Assembly (NCBI GenBank): GCA_029834535.1
Contig: JAQMWT010000010.1
Location: 145,420 to 209,419 of the forward strand
DNA: 64,000 nucleotides
Direction: 5' to 3'
From: Chrysophaeum taylorii
Lineage: Eukaryota; Sar; Pelagophyceae; Pelagomonadales; Pelagomonadaceae
This document shows positions 19,801 through 30,188 of the stretch, one piece after another (the stretch's first letter is position 1; the number at the start of each line of letters is the position of its first letter). Below the pieces are notes generated by a model, which saw only the letters and a list, made by a program, of their open reading frames with translations, was not told the origin of the DNA and searched no databases. Made by a program: the position numbers and the translations under genes.

Positions 19801-20589
19801 TCGCACTAACTTTAATAACCCTAATCCGTAGCCGTTGATTCTCGGCCGCTGGGTCCCTGGCGGCGCCCGGACGGTTAGGCTAGCGCCTGGCCGTCCTCCA
19901 TAATCGCCTTGTCCAAGCGCCTTACCCCCAACCCACCCCACTCTCCTCTCCGCTCGACGCTCAATCTAAGCTGCTTTGATCAGTGCGCGCTCCGCCCTCT
20001 ATAATCTTTGAGTTTGCTCCTAAGTCCTTGGCCGTTACAATCCTGAAACCCTGCACATCAAATTCTATCCGATGCTAGTTTCGTGTCTGTCGATGTCGCA
20101 AGCGTGGCTGACGTAGTTGCCGTGGATGCTCGGCGGCGTCTCCTCCTAAGCCCTCTTGGGTGCCAGCCACTGCTGCTTTCCGAACGCCTGCCTGTAATGC
20201 CCCTTCCCCCAAACAGCACCCAGCGCTTCCGGAGTCAGCTCCCACATGAAGCAGTCGACACTTGAAAATCCTCGTGATACCTATCCCTTGGTCTTAACGC
20301 GCTCCGTCTTCGACGCGCTGGTGCTCGAAATTAGGGCGACGGGAAGCGTACTCGTTCGTAAGGTCGGAGAATCGGCTCAACGGCCAATTCGACATCGAGC
20401 TGCTAGCGCAGCTCGGCGACCTTCTCGACGTAGGCTTGGCCTGTAGCGAGACCGTCGGATGTCCCGTTCTCTACCGGCACCTGCGCCGGGCGATTGCCCT
20501 CAAAATCGTGCGCCTCTACACGTCATCGCTCTTGCTTACCCTTCACTCAAGGTCATCGCTCTCGCTTACCCTTGACTCAAGAACGGGAC
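19801..20589. other. Spacer with weak coding traces
   Basis: Contains a fragment shared with the Helitron-like repeats (AATCTAAGCTGCTTTGATC near 19960) and a 27-bp direct duplication near 20524-20580 (TCATCGCTCTTGCTTACCCT / TCATCGCTCTCGCTTACCCT). Between 20340 and 20520 one frame reads a protein-like stretch (FDIELLAQLGDLLDVG...LYRHLRRAIALKIVRLY) with no start, not recognised. It may be an upstream exon of the following gene or a fragment of another. Confidence 0.4.
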
Positions 20590-21069
20590 ATGATTCGCGG
20601 GCTGCGAGTGTTCACCGAGATGATCTCGCAATGCGAACACGACGTGGTCGTGCGCGCCATCGACCTAAAATTCGGGAAACGACGATACGAGAGGGACCAC
20701 TGGGACGGTGTGATCACGAATTTCCGCGAAACGGAATTCCAAGCGTCTTTTCCGTGTTTTGAGCGCATAGAAGAACTGCTCCAAAGCCTCGGGGCCGGCA
20801 AGCTGCAGACGCCGCACGCCCTGGATCTCGCGCCCAACGGGCACATCGACCCCCACATCGACAGCGTCAAGTTTAGCGGGTCAACCGTTGCCGTGCTGTC
20901 GTTGGTGAACGCGGCAACCCTCCGACTCGGCCCGTCCGAGCTTAGAGTCGAACCGCGTTCTTTGTACGTGCTCCAGGACGAAGCGAGGTACGACCACGAG
21001 CATGCCATTCTCCCGGAAGGCCGCCGCCTCTCCCTCATCTTTCGGGACGAGGTCGCTTCGGAAAGATAA
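20590..21069 (+). CDS. ALKBH7: ALKBH7-like Fe(II)/2-oxoglutarate dioxygenase
   Basis: 159 aa from the first ATG. The fold is that of the AlkB family, and the closest match I recall is ALKBH7, a mitochondrial protein that acts on proteins or mitochondrial RNA and is linked to programmed necrosis and fatty-acid metabolism in animals. Landmarks: RRYERDHWDGVITNFRETE (human RRYEYDHWDAAIHGFRETE); HALDLAPNGHIDPHIDSVKF with the metal-binding H-x-D; LYVLQDEARYDHEHAIL with the third metal-binding His; RRLSLIFR with the 2OG-binding Arg. The N-terminus is probably incomplete: the frame is open upstream but only through a duplicated 27-bp repeat and has no earlier ATG, so a mitochondrial presequence may lie on an unrecognised upstream exon. 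Confidence 0.85.
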   Translation: MIRGLRVFTEMISQCEHDVVVRAIDLKFGKRRYERDHWDGVITNFRETEFQASFPCFERIEELLQSLGAGKLQTPHALDLAPNGHIDPHIDSVKFSGSTVAVLSLVNAATLRLGPSELRVEPRSLYVLQDEARYDHEHAILPEGRRLSLIFRDEVASER

Positions 21070-21079
21070 GTCACGCGGA

Positions 21080-21768
21080 GTCGTCGAGAGGGGCGTTGTG
21101 TCTCTCGTAGGCCCTACTGATCATCTACTCCGGGCGGGCGCCAACTACACCGTGAATATTGTTTATTACTGTGGCAAGAAAATCTCCCTAGGCACGAAGA
21201 GCCGGGATATTCTAAATATCCGGGGCGCGGTGTGCTCCTCCTGGTCACGATGGTTCGGTCACTTACGTACCGGGGGGGTTGAATGACCTCGATTCGCGGG
21301 GTAACGTACGTGTCGACGGCAAGAAAAACACGAAGAACCGCTCACGAGATAGATGGTTGAAAACCAGCCTTCTCGGTTGTTCGAGTTCGATGCAACTGAG
21401 CCAACCTGGAGCTGGCTGTCGCGCAGAATCGTCGTACATTCACCTATCCATTCATAAACCCACCCGTGAGTCCCGAGGGCGTTCTTGTTCCATTTGTTCT
21501 CCTCGCTCTCGTCGTCCTTATCATTGTATTCATTGTCCGCCGACTCAAAGCGCCAGGAGCCGGGCTTGGTACCTTCGAAGGAAGATGAACGATCTGCCGA
21601 CTCCTCGAGCCACGTCCAGCGACGCCATCGTCATCGTTCTTGACAAAATATTCACACCAGATCTTGAATCCGGCGACCTTCTTTGGAATTCACCGTCGAG
21701 ATCGCCTCAATGACGCCGAGGCGCTTGGGCAGCAGCCAACTCCCAGGGCACCTCGAATCGCTTACCAA
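21080..21768. other. Intergenic region, nothing recognised
   Basis: Short overlapping ORFs only. Contains the small inverted repeat CGGGATATTCTAAATATCCGG near 21202-21222. No tRNA, transposase or conserved protein signal seen. Confidence 0.5.
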
Positions 21769-23560
21769 CTAACGCGTTACCGATCGTCGGAAGTTGTGAG
21801 CGATGATTCGGTCGTTGCCTCCGTTTCTTCTTCGACGCGCGTCGCTCCTCGGCGCGGCGCTCTTCAGCGCGCACGAGCCGCCGAGACTCGAGGTCGAGGC
21901 GCTGCGTCGTCGATTGGCGGTTACGGTCCGCGTCCCCGACACTAACGCCTCGGTCAAAAGTTCGCGGCGCTCCGACTTAATGACGTCGTAAAGGTGCTTC
22001 AGGCACGATATGGCGGTGCCTTGGCGATGGTCGCGTCCTGCATGGATGTCTAAAACTCGGCTTGAGGTCCGTCCTCCTACCACGCTCTGGCGTTCAAAGT
22101 TCGGCTCGAGCTCCGTCATCCACCACACCACGTAACTGGGCAAGTGCTCGAGGGCCATGTTGAGGCGCACATTGACGGTCGAGGTCTTCGAATTTTTGCC
22201 CGGCGGCGCGAGCGCGCCTTCGTCGTCGACGAGTGGCTTGACGTGCGTGGCATCGCGAGACTTGGAGGAGTCGGCGATCAGCCGCTCGAGCACCTTCTTG
22301 ATGGCCTTGACGTGTCTGGCCTGGTGGATGGTGGCTTTCCGATGCGCATCGGCCTCCCCCATGTATTCCGTGCGACCGAGACGAGCTGCCTCGACGACGG
22401 CCAGCCCGACGTCCGCACCCACATCGTCGGCTCGATTCTTCGCCGTCGCTGGCCTCGGTGTCGGAGACACTCTTCTGACGCTTCAGGGCATAAGTACCGG
22501 CGCCGCGACCGAAGACGCTGTCGCGAGCTGACATGAGACGACGCCGGACGCGGTTTCGACGTGCAGCATGTTGGAGAAAGAAAATCCCTGCGTAGTAATT
22601 TTGAGGGTGCCGAACTCGCCCTTAACCCAATTCGTGACGCGGCGCGAGCTCTCGCGTCATGTTGGCTGAGGCGATGTCGCCGTCGTCGACGTCGCGCATG
22701 GCCTGGCCGTTCTCGAAGGTCTGGATGTATCCCTGGAGCCAGGCTTTGATTAATTGGAGCATGGTCTTGGTTTCCAATTTCTCGTCTACGTGAAGTCGAA
22801 CGTCGTAGAGACTCGCGCTCGCGGCCGCGACGTCGGAGACCTTCGTCCGACCCGTCGACAGACAGTCTGATCGACGCAGCCCGTGGTGCGAGAAACTTGG
22901 CATAGACCTCCACGGACACGTCGAACGGCTCGCACTCCCCTGTCGCCACGATCTGTGGGTCGTCCCAGCATAAGTCTCGAATAACGAGCGCGCGCGTGCT
23001 CGTTGATTCCCACCATTTCGAGAATGGACCAGTCGCCGAGGTCGTGGGAAGCAGCGAACAAGCGGAAGGGTATAATGAGCTTGTCTTGGATGATGCTCCG
23101 GCCTAGTAAGGTGCCGATGACCTCGTTTGCGGTGAGCGTGATGAAGAGGTTAGACTGCGGCGCGTTCCTCCTCGAACCTCAACGACCGCTCGGAGTCGCT
23201 CGACCTCCAGCTCCGTAGCCAAGGCCTCCTCGGCCGCGAAGGCGCCGGCGTGGGACATCTAAATCTCGTGCTCGGCAACGACAGCGCGCCGCTGCTGCCT
23301 CCATCGGACACCTTGAGATTGATGATGATCTTGTCCTTCCGTGCTAACTGCTTCCGAGGTGATGGCGAGGACGGGCGCGTTGGTTGGTCCAAGTTGAAGC
23401 GGTCGTCGCACGCGGATCCGCGGCAACGTGCCTCTATGCGTGCCAAGGGACCATTGTTCTCCTTCTTTGCGCCCTTGCGAACGCCGGCAAGGCCAACATT
23501 GACCACCGTCTAATCGACAACGTACTCGATGGCAAGCCAAAAGTCCTATCGGTGTCGTAA
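21769..23560 (-). pseudogene. Decayed protein-coding region, family unknown
   Basis: GC-rich minus-strand sequence with coding-like stretches in alternating frames: DKIIINLKVSDGGSSGAL (~23.3 kb), NLFITLTANEVIGTLLGRSIIQD (~23.1 kb), ILEMVGINEHARALVIRD (~23.0 kb), YAKFLAPRAASIRLSVDG (~22.9 kb), KTMLQLIKAWLQGYIQTFE (~22.75 kb) and a helical RHVKAIKKVLERLIADSS region (~22.3 kb). At least five frame changes, so either a pseudogene or a gene with several short introns. Not recognised; it may derive from a large mobile element. Confidence 0.4.
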
Positions 23561-23927
23561 CTCATCTTCTCAACTTGAGGTGCTAGGTCAGCGCACGCGA
23601 GTTTAGCTCACCAGACCACCTTTACGCTTCGCGTGTGCGAAGTCTCGCGCCTACAAGAGGGTGAGCAAACATTGAAGTCAATGCTACCGTCGAGTTCCGT
23701 GATGTCCGTGATGCGCCCCAGATCGAGTGGCTCTCCAAAACGTCGTTCAAGCTTGGCAACGCAACAGACGCACTCTCTATCAACCGTTCTGTGCGGCTCC
23801 CACGCCTGACGGCTTTCAAGCGCACCCCCGTCGGATCCGCCGCGTCGGGAGCGTCGGTAGGCTGATCCCCGACGTGCACAGAAATTCCCATCTGAATGCG
23901 TTTTTTAAATGAGGGTTTTAAAAGCTC

Positions 23928-25262
23928 GACAAGTGCAGGCCAGTAAGTTCGCCAGTAAGTTCACCTAGTCCCAATCTCTAACCCCAGTAAGTTCACCGGT
24001 CCTAGTAAGTTCACCTAGTCCCAATCTCTAACCCCAGTAAGTTCGACGTAAACCCACTTACTCGTGCTCACTCGTGCTCACATCCACTCTCCCCTCTCCT
24101 TTGAACTCGTCGCTCTCACCCCCGCCAATCTAAGCTGCTTTGATCCGCGCACGCCGCTAACCTTTGAGTTTACTCTAAAAACCCCAGTAAGTTCACTTGG
24201 TCCCAGTAAGTTCGCCTGGTCACTAATTTCACCTAGTCCCAATCTCTAACCTCCGTAAGTTCACCTGGTTCCAGTAAGTTCACCTGGTCCCAGTAAGTTC
24301 ACCTACAGTGCGCGTGTAGACGCCGGGAGGGGGCTTATCGGTATTGCGCAGCACGTGTGGGGTAGGGTGGAGTCGTCGACCCAGAAGAGGATGTCCTGGG
24401 GGTTGCCGATCGACAGAGAGCCACGTAGAGCTGGACGTGGCAGAAGACGGGCTTCGCCGAGAGGACGCCGACCTCGCGGGGGGTCTGGCCCTGGCTCTTG
24501 GTGATCGATCGTTTGGCGTCGGCGGGCCTTAAGGGATACAGGTTGGAGGAGCCTCGGTGACAACGAGACGATCGATCATGTATCTGGTACCGTTGCAGTG
24601 GCCGTGCGACGGGTCGAGGTTGCGAAGACTTTAAGCTCGCGATCAAAGTCAGCATGCCGTTGGTTGTCAGGGAGTTGAAAACTCGACTGTAAAGAGCGAG
24701 GCGTCGGCTTCCGACCCAACCTAGTCGGCCGAAAAGAACTCCGACGCCTCGTCTCCGGGAAAAAAGGCCGCGGTCATGCGCGCGTTGTCAGCATCGACAA
24801 CATCGTTTCGACGGGGCGTGAGAATGGCGCGCTGAAAGAGCCGCCGCGGGTCGTGGAAACAGTCTGTCGCCGTAGACGGCTTGGAGGATCACTGTCTGGC
24901 TCTCGCGTCTACCTGATCATTACTCTCGCGCCTACCTGATCCTTACCCTAAATCGAGGGACAGGAACCCCGCCCAGGCCGCCCGATCCCAGCAGGACGTC
25001 ACCCTTCGTCGCACATACGTCCGGCGGCAGCATGCGTACGACCTACGGGCGGGGCCCGTCCTCTCTTCGCCTGCCCCACGACTCGCGATGACCCGACTAG
25101 GTCCCGCGTACTTATCTCCGCCCGTCAGGCACATCCCTCATACCCCACAAACCCACCCACATCCTTCATGCTCCCCACACACACCCCCCTCTTAGCAGTG
25201 GACATTTAAAGACAAACAAAGAGACAAACAGTCTAACAGACAGACAAACATCTGTCGATTAG
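23928..25262. repeat. Helitron-like repeat, near-complete copy H3
   Basis: Left end CAAGTGCAGGCCAGTAAG at about 23934; a zone of dispersed AGTAAGTTCACCTGGTCCC units to ~24305; a helicase remnant (24306-24760, sense on the minus strand); then a segment ending in the CAGA/CAAA run (25206-25250) and ATCTGTCGATTAGTAGTAAG. Order and orientation equal those of the 63.06-64.0 kb copy and are the reverse of the 59.6-61.3 kb copy. Confidence 0.75.
24306..24760 (-). pseudogene. PIF1/Helitron helicase fragment inside repeat H3
   Basis: Minus-strand frames give ITKSQGQTPREVGVLSAKP, then FCHVQLYVALCRSATP, the helicase motif V/VI region normally read as INKSQGQTL..VGVYL..PVFxHGQLYVALSR. Preceding it, NSLTTNGMLTLIASLK and NLDPSHGHCNGTRYMIDR-like residues in other frames match the FLNSLT and CNGTR motifs. 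Many frameshifts. Confidence 0.65.
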
Positions 25263-25891
25263 TAGTAAGGACTGCTATGAAGACGGAGGGGGGGGCGTGT
25301 GCGTGCTTGAAGGTTTTTAAAGGTCGACGTCCTGCAGAGAGGGGGGGTGCTGCGTGTGTGGGTTTCTCGACCTGCGTTCGATAATGAAGCCTAGTTCCTA
25401 GTTTAAACCCGTCGCTCGTGCGTTCCGACTTCACGCAGTCAGCACAGCACGGTTCTACGGATACCAGCGGAGCTGAAATCACAATATACCTCGACCTGTC
25501 TCCCTCATTTCCACCGAGCGCACGGAACACTGCGAACCGAGGAACTCACCGGATAGTTGATGCGTAAATCCTATGAGTTCCTCGGTCCCCGTCTTTTTTG
25601 AGACCAGCGTAGGGGTAGGTCCGCCCTGGCGCTTACGCACACGCATTCTTGAGGGTGGCGGAAAGCTTGATGAGGGAATAAGGCAAGAATTACTACATTC
25701 AAGGAAATGCAACCAAGACACGCTGAGAACCACAACAGCTGGGAGTCTTGGGCAGATGAGCCTCGGGGAGCAGGACCTCCGTAAACGGAACCAACGAAAC
25801 GAGCTCAAGGGCTCCGGCTATTGTATATACCGAAAAAGTAGAAGTTCACTATTACCTGAGCAAAAGAAAGAGTGCACGTTACGAACACACT
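25263..25891. other. Spacer, nothing recognised
   Basis: Only short ORFs without family resemblance. A G-run GGAGGGGGGGGCGT lies at ~25286-25300. It separates repeat H3 from the tRNA-Gly pair. Confidence 0.45.
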
Positions 25892-25961
25892 CTCAGAAAC
25901 GGGAATCGAACCCGTGGCAAGCCGATGGCAACGGCTTATGTTGCCACTACACCATTCTGAG
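25892..25961 (-). tRNA. tRNA-Gly(GCC), copy 1
   Basis: 70 nt, no intron. Acceptor CTCAGAA/TTCTGAG, D arm GTGTAGTGGCAACATA, anticodon stem AGCCG/CGGCT with loop TTGCCAT (anticodon GCC), variable TGCC, T arm ACGGGTTCGATTCCCGT. All stems pair. No CCA encoded. Confidence 0.92.
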
Positions 25962-26003
25962 GTTAAAGGTTGCAACTTCCTACATTCGCTTCATTTCATA
26001 GCT

Positions 26004-26073
26004 CTCAGAAACGGGAATCGAACCCGTGGCAAGCCGATGGCAACGGCTTATGTTACCACTACACCATTCTGAG
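26004..26073 (-). tRNA. tRNA-Gly(GCC), copy 2
   Basis: 70 nt, differing from copy 1 by one D-loop base (GTGGTAACAT versus GTGGCAACAT), which is the more usual GGTAA-type D loop. Same orientation, 42 bp away: a tandem duplication. Confidence 0.92.
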
Positions 26074-26429
26074 CTTTAAGATTCTGAGCTACTCTTACGG
26101 CCGCATTTATCGCGCATAGGATTCGAGCAAGCACCCGTACGTCGACCTCCAACCTCGTTGTTGCGCGCATTGTCAACCGACAGCTTCACTTTTTGCCATT
26201 TTGAATGGAAAAATATGAATATAAATAAAAAACAATGTTTCAAACTGATACAACGGAAAATGCATCATGTTGTCGCGCGGTGCGACACGATCGAAAATGA
26301 GCTTTCGCCACTGGTGGGTCCACATGAAAATGACCCCTATCTTGCCAGGCGCACACCGGACACCACAAGCCACGCGCGAGGTCGCCGACACGATCAAGGA
26401 GACCTGTGACCAGCTAACACTCCGAGCTG

Positions 26430-27300
26430 GACGAATTTCGTCGGGCTGGCTCGACGATAGGATGCCAACGACGCAAAAAGTTACTCAGCGTGTGGGAAGC
26501 TCCAGATTGTGCTAGCCACGAGAAGAGTTGCCGCCGGATTAAAGGAGCCGGCCGCTGGGTTGAGGGAGTTCCAGTGGGCGACGGAAACGCCTGCTGCGCG
26601 AGGGCGAACTTCGAGATGATGGTCGACCTAGTTGGCTTCAGCGCGTCGTCGATGTCGACGGCGTCCGCAGGCCCAGTTACCGCCGCCAGTGATTTCGACG
26701 TCGACAGGGGCGGCCGCGTAGCACTCGGCTCTGCAGTTATACTTCCCGCGGGGCTTCTTCTTCGAGTCAAACTAGGTCTTGCGCCTGATGAGGCAGCTGG
26801 CGTCGCAAGCCTCTGTACATCGGAAGATCCTCGCAGATGCAGCCCTTCTTGCGTCGCGTCCTTGGAGCAAGGAGCTCCGTGTTGGCCGCGTCCTGCTTGG
26901 CTCGTTTCTGGGCACGGGTCTCGGCGCGCTGGCGCTTGGCCCCGTCCTCCTCTGGGCGCGGGCAGCCTCCTAACCTCTGCGCTCGACCAGGAGGACGGAG
27001 AGCTTGGCCGAACAATGCCCGTCCGTGGTCCGGGATGTGGTCTTCCGAGTCTGATTCGCCACCGACAAGATACCCTCCTCCTTGGGGTACACCTCCCGCC
27101 CAAACTGCCGCTTGGTGATGATGCTTAGGACTTGCTCTCTCGAGCTTGGACTTAACGTACTCGGTCGTATCCTTCGGCACGTTCACCTGCGACAGAATGG
27201 CCAGGTCGATTTCGTCCGTCTCCAACCGGCGCAGCGAGTGCACTATGAACTTGGACCGATCGACGTTGAGACGGAAACGCCGTTCCCCCACCAATTCCCC
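26430..27300 (-). pseudogene. Decayed Cys-rich coding remnant, family unknown
   Basis: Minus-strand reading in several frames: LETDEIDLAILSQVNVPKDT (~27.2 kb); a basic KRQRAETRAQKRAKQ helix (~26.95 kb); then, across one frame change, KKGCICED and RCTEACDASCLIRRKT with a stop and KYNCRAECYAAAPVDVEIT (~26.8-26.7 kb). The clustered Cys pattern after a basic helix suggests a small metal-binding domain typical of transposon-encoded proteins. No complete frame, no family assigned. Confidence 0.35.
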
Positions 27301-27529
27301 TCATGATGATACCCCTATTTCGAACATCTTGCCTTGTACTTGGAGTTATTTTAGTTTCCCGCTAGGTTTCTCCCGTTGCTTTTTCTTTGAGTATTATTAT
27401 CCACTCGAGACTTCCCTTGCCTGCATACCCTAGCATATTTTGCTGGGCTTTCCTGAAATCTCTTTACTCTTGCTTTTTCGTCTCTAAGTAAACTAACGGA
27501 TGAGGCAATTGCAAGGGGACATAAAAGAT

Positions 27530-27720
27530 GTGCCCGAGGTGTGAAGATGGGCATGCGGGGCCTAGTCGGGGTCATCGCCGAGAAAGACCGCGGGGAGGCG
27601 AAGAGAGGACGGGCCCCGCCCGTAGGTCGTACGCATATGCTGCCGCCGGACGTATGTGCGGCGACGAAGTGCGACGTCCTGCTGGGCGCGGGCGGCCTGG
27701 GTGGGGCTGCCCGAGGCGGC
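27530..27720. repeat. Fragment of Helitron-like repeat (H4)
   Basis: GGGCATGCGGGGCCTAGTCG, CGAAGAGAGGACGGGCCCCG and CGTCCTGCTGGGCGCGGGCG match the segment just inside the CAGA run of H3 (25.0-25.1 kb) in opposite orientation. Ends are not preserved. Confidence 0.6.
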
Positions 27721-28856
27721 GAGGGCACGGCGCGTCCGGCCCAATGCGTTGGCGACCCCCCACCCGCGGTAGATGCGGCGAGTTTGGGCCCCGCCTTGGC
27801 CTCCGTGAAGTTGGCACAGCCCATTTCGACCAAGGTTCGTAGAGTTGCTCTGTATTGAGTATGGTGAGGATGTCCGGGACGACGTGGCGTTGGGCGAGAT
27901 TGCCTTCGTGATACCGGTCGTAGAGGCGCGTGCGAACGGCAGGGGCGCCGACGTCAGCAGAGATGCCGAAAACCTCCGAGGATATACAGGGCGGGGATGC
28001 CGGCCTGTTTGACGATGGAGAGGACGCGTTCGAGGAGTAAGCCGTCGTGCCAGGTGGTGGTCCGCGCTCCTCCGCGGTTGCGAAGGTCGAGGTGCGCGAG
28101 AAGCGCCTTTGCGCGGGCTTCGTCGAGAACGACATCAGCGCCCAGAATGCGAGTGCCCGCGAGGCCCGAACAAGCTGGAGAGGGGTAGCCAACGTATTGG
28201 GCACACATCTCGGCCCAGCAGCGGTTGGGAATTTGAGGGGAGGAGCTGGGCCACGAGCTGATGAACGTAGGCTCCCCGACGAGAGCATCGTTTCGTGAAG
28301 ACGACCACGGGTCGCTGGAGTGCAGTTGGGCCGAGCTACTTCCTTCGCGCTGGGAGGTTAGAGCACGCTGGAGCTGGGGTATGAGCACGGGTCTCGAGAC
28401 GGTAGGGTCAACGAGGACCCCCCTTGGAGACAAAAAAACTCGCGGTTGAGAGGACCGTCGACGACACGAACGTACGCGGGGTCGCTGGAACAAGCGCCGC
28501 CGCCGTGGGAAGCCACGTTCTACAGAGATCAACGCGAAGTACTACGTCCCACGCAGTCGCGAGTGCTCGCGCCAGACGGCAACCGGATGCAAGGAGGTGG
28601 TGCCAACGGCGCAACTCGTTACCCGCGCGAAAAGAGGTGGCACCCAGGAAGGACGACCGAGGCGAGGCGGGGGAGGTAGCCAGGGACCTCGAGTAGGATC
28701 GCCAAGATCGACGAGGTGTGGGAGGGGCCGCCGTGTCAACAAAGGCGGTGGGGCTGAGGTCGGAGCAGGAGCGAATGCCGCCGCCACCCCCCTTTCGAGC
28801 AGCAAGGTTTAGGCGTTGAAGTTCAAGTAGAGGGTCTAGTGTGGTGGTGAGCAGAT
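27721..28856. other. Region with antisense coding-like fragments, unresolved
   Basis: On the minus strand two frames give protein-like stretches: ARAKALLAHLDLRNRGGART and HDGLLLERVLSIVKQAGIPA (28.1-28.0 kb), then AVRTRLYDRYHEGNLAQRHV (27.93 kb). These look like a decayed transposable-element polyprotein, but I cannot name the family. The last ~100 bp should hold the promoter of the downstream aminotransferase. Confidence 0.3.
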
Positions 28857-30188
28857 ATGATGTGGTGGTGGTATTGGGTAATAATCGTGGTCGCGTCCCT
28901 ATGCTGCGTGGGGGCGGCGGTGGTCCTTGGAGGACGCAAAGAGGAGAAGGAGTTTAGCGTGGGCGAGTCGACGATCCGGCGCATGACGCGGCTCGCGATA
29001 GAGCACGGCGCCGTGAACTTGAGTCAAGGGTTCCCGAACGAAGCGCCGCCGGAGGCGCTGGCGACGTATGGCGCTGGCGCGTTGCTCGCCGGGGAGTCCG
29101 AAGCGACGGCGGTCGAGGCCGCTCGAAAGCTACCGAAACGAGGCGACCCGCGCGACGCGCTAAATCAGTACAGCTTTCCGTTTGGCGCGGGCTGTTTGAG
29201 AAGGGCCGTGAGCGGTTACTACGAACGAGTATGGGGCCAGCGCTGGGAGCCCGAGACCGAGATAACGGTGGTGCTGGGGGCGACCGAGGGCTTCGCCGCG
29301 ACTATCCGCGCGTTGACCAAGCCGAAGGACGTCGTCGCGTTCTTCGAACCGTTCCACGAGCTCTACCCGTCGCAGGTCGCACTATTTTACTGCGAAGCGC
29401 GCGCGGTGACGCTCGAGCCGCGCGCGGACGGGTGGCGGTTCGATCCCCGAAAGCTCGACGCCGCGCTCCGAGGGGCGCGGTTGCTGCTCTACAACTCGCC
29501 GCACAATCCGACGGGGCACGCGTTCGACGAGAACGAGAGAGCTATAGTCGCGAGGCTGTGCGCCAAGCACGGCGTCACCGTCGTCACCGACGACATCTAC
29601 GAGCACGTCGTGTTTCGGCGACCCCACGTCCCGCTCTCGACCATCGTCCCGCGCCAAAGCCTGGTGGTCGTCGACTCCATCTCCAAGACCTGCAAGGCGA
29701 CGGGCTGGCGAGTAGGCTGGGTGTTGGCCGACGAGAAAAATACCGCCAAGATCAGGGCGGTTCACGACCAGCTCGTCGCCTGCGGGCCGACTCCACTCCA
29801 GGTCGGGGTCGCAAAGTACCTTGAAGAAGTCACCGCCGCCGCCTTGAACGAGATCGCGGACGACTACGCGCCCAAGAGAGACTGCCTCGTCGCCGCGCTT
29901 CGTCGCGTGGGCTTTGACACCGGTCCCCCGGTCGACGGGGCCTACTACGTCTTTGCCTCGTACGACAACGTCAAACCCATCAAGAACATGTCCCCCCTAG
30001 ACGCGGCCATGTACCTCACCGCGCGAATCAAGGTCGCTTGCGTCCCGGGAGACAACTTCTACCTTCCCCGCTCCAAGAAGATCCACGGCCGCCGCCTCCG
30101 CTTCGCCTTCGTGCGCAGCCTCGACGTCATTCAACAAGCGGCGCACAATCTCCTAAAGCTTGTCGACGACGACCACCGCGACTCGTGA
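28857..30188 (+). CDS. Kynurenine-type PLP aminotransferase (fold type I), membrane-anchored
   Basis: Complete intronless ORF of 443 aa. Class I/II aminotransferase closest to the kynurenine--oxoglutarate/glutamine transaminase K and methionine aminotransferase group, which transfers an amino group to an oxo-acid. Motifs: VNLSQGFPNEAPP near the start of the domain; ALNQYSFPFGAGCLRRAV; VVLGATEGFAATIRAL; EPFHELYPSQV; LLLYNSPHNPTGHAF with the Asn that contacts PLP; VTDDIYEHVVF; DSISKTCKATGWRVGW with Lys277 as the Schiff-base lysine; RLRFAFVRS with the carboxylate-binding Arg. Residues ~6-27 are hydrophobic (VIIVVASLCCVGAAVVLGG) and likely a signal anchor, unusual for this mostly soluble family. 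A later Met at 28983 would give a soluble form without it. Exact substrate cannot be decided from sequence. Confidence 0.88.
   Translation: MMWWWYWVIIVVASLCCVGAAVVLGGRKEEKEFSVGESTIRRMTRLAIEHGAVNLSQGFPNEAPPEALATYGAGALLAGESEATAVEAARKLPKRGDPRDALNQYSFPFGAGCLRRAVSGYYERVWGQRWEPETEITVVLGATEGFAATIRALTKPKDVVAFFEPFHELYPSQVALFYCEARAVTLEPRADGWRFDPRKLDAALRGARLLLYNSPHNPTGHAFDENERAIVARLCAKHGVTVVTDDIYEHVVFRRPHVPLSTIVPRQSLVVVDSISKTCKATGWRVGWVLADEKNTAKIRAVHDQLVACGPTPLQVGVAKYLEEVTAAALNEIADDYAPKRDCLVAALRRVGFDTGPPVDGAYYVFASYDNVKPIKNMSPLDAAMYLTARIKVACVPGDNFYLPRSKKIHGRRLRFAFVRSLDVIQQAAHNLLKLVDDDHRDS

Noticed and set aside
20246-20520. Coding-like stretch upstream of the ALKBH7-like gene as a separate gene
   Set aside because: No start, frame change near 20390, not recognised; kept only as a possible upstream exon.
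21202-21222. Small inverted repeat CGGGATATT...AATATCCGG as a terminator
   Set aside because: Eukaryotic context; no gene ends there and no function can be supported.
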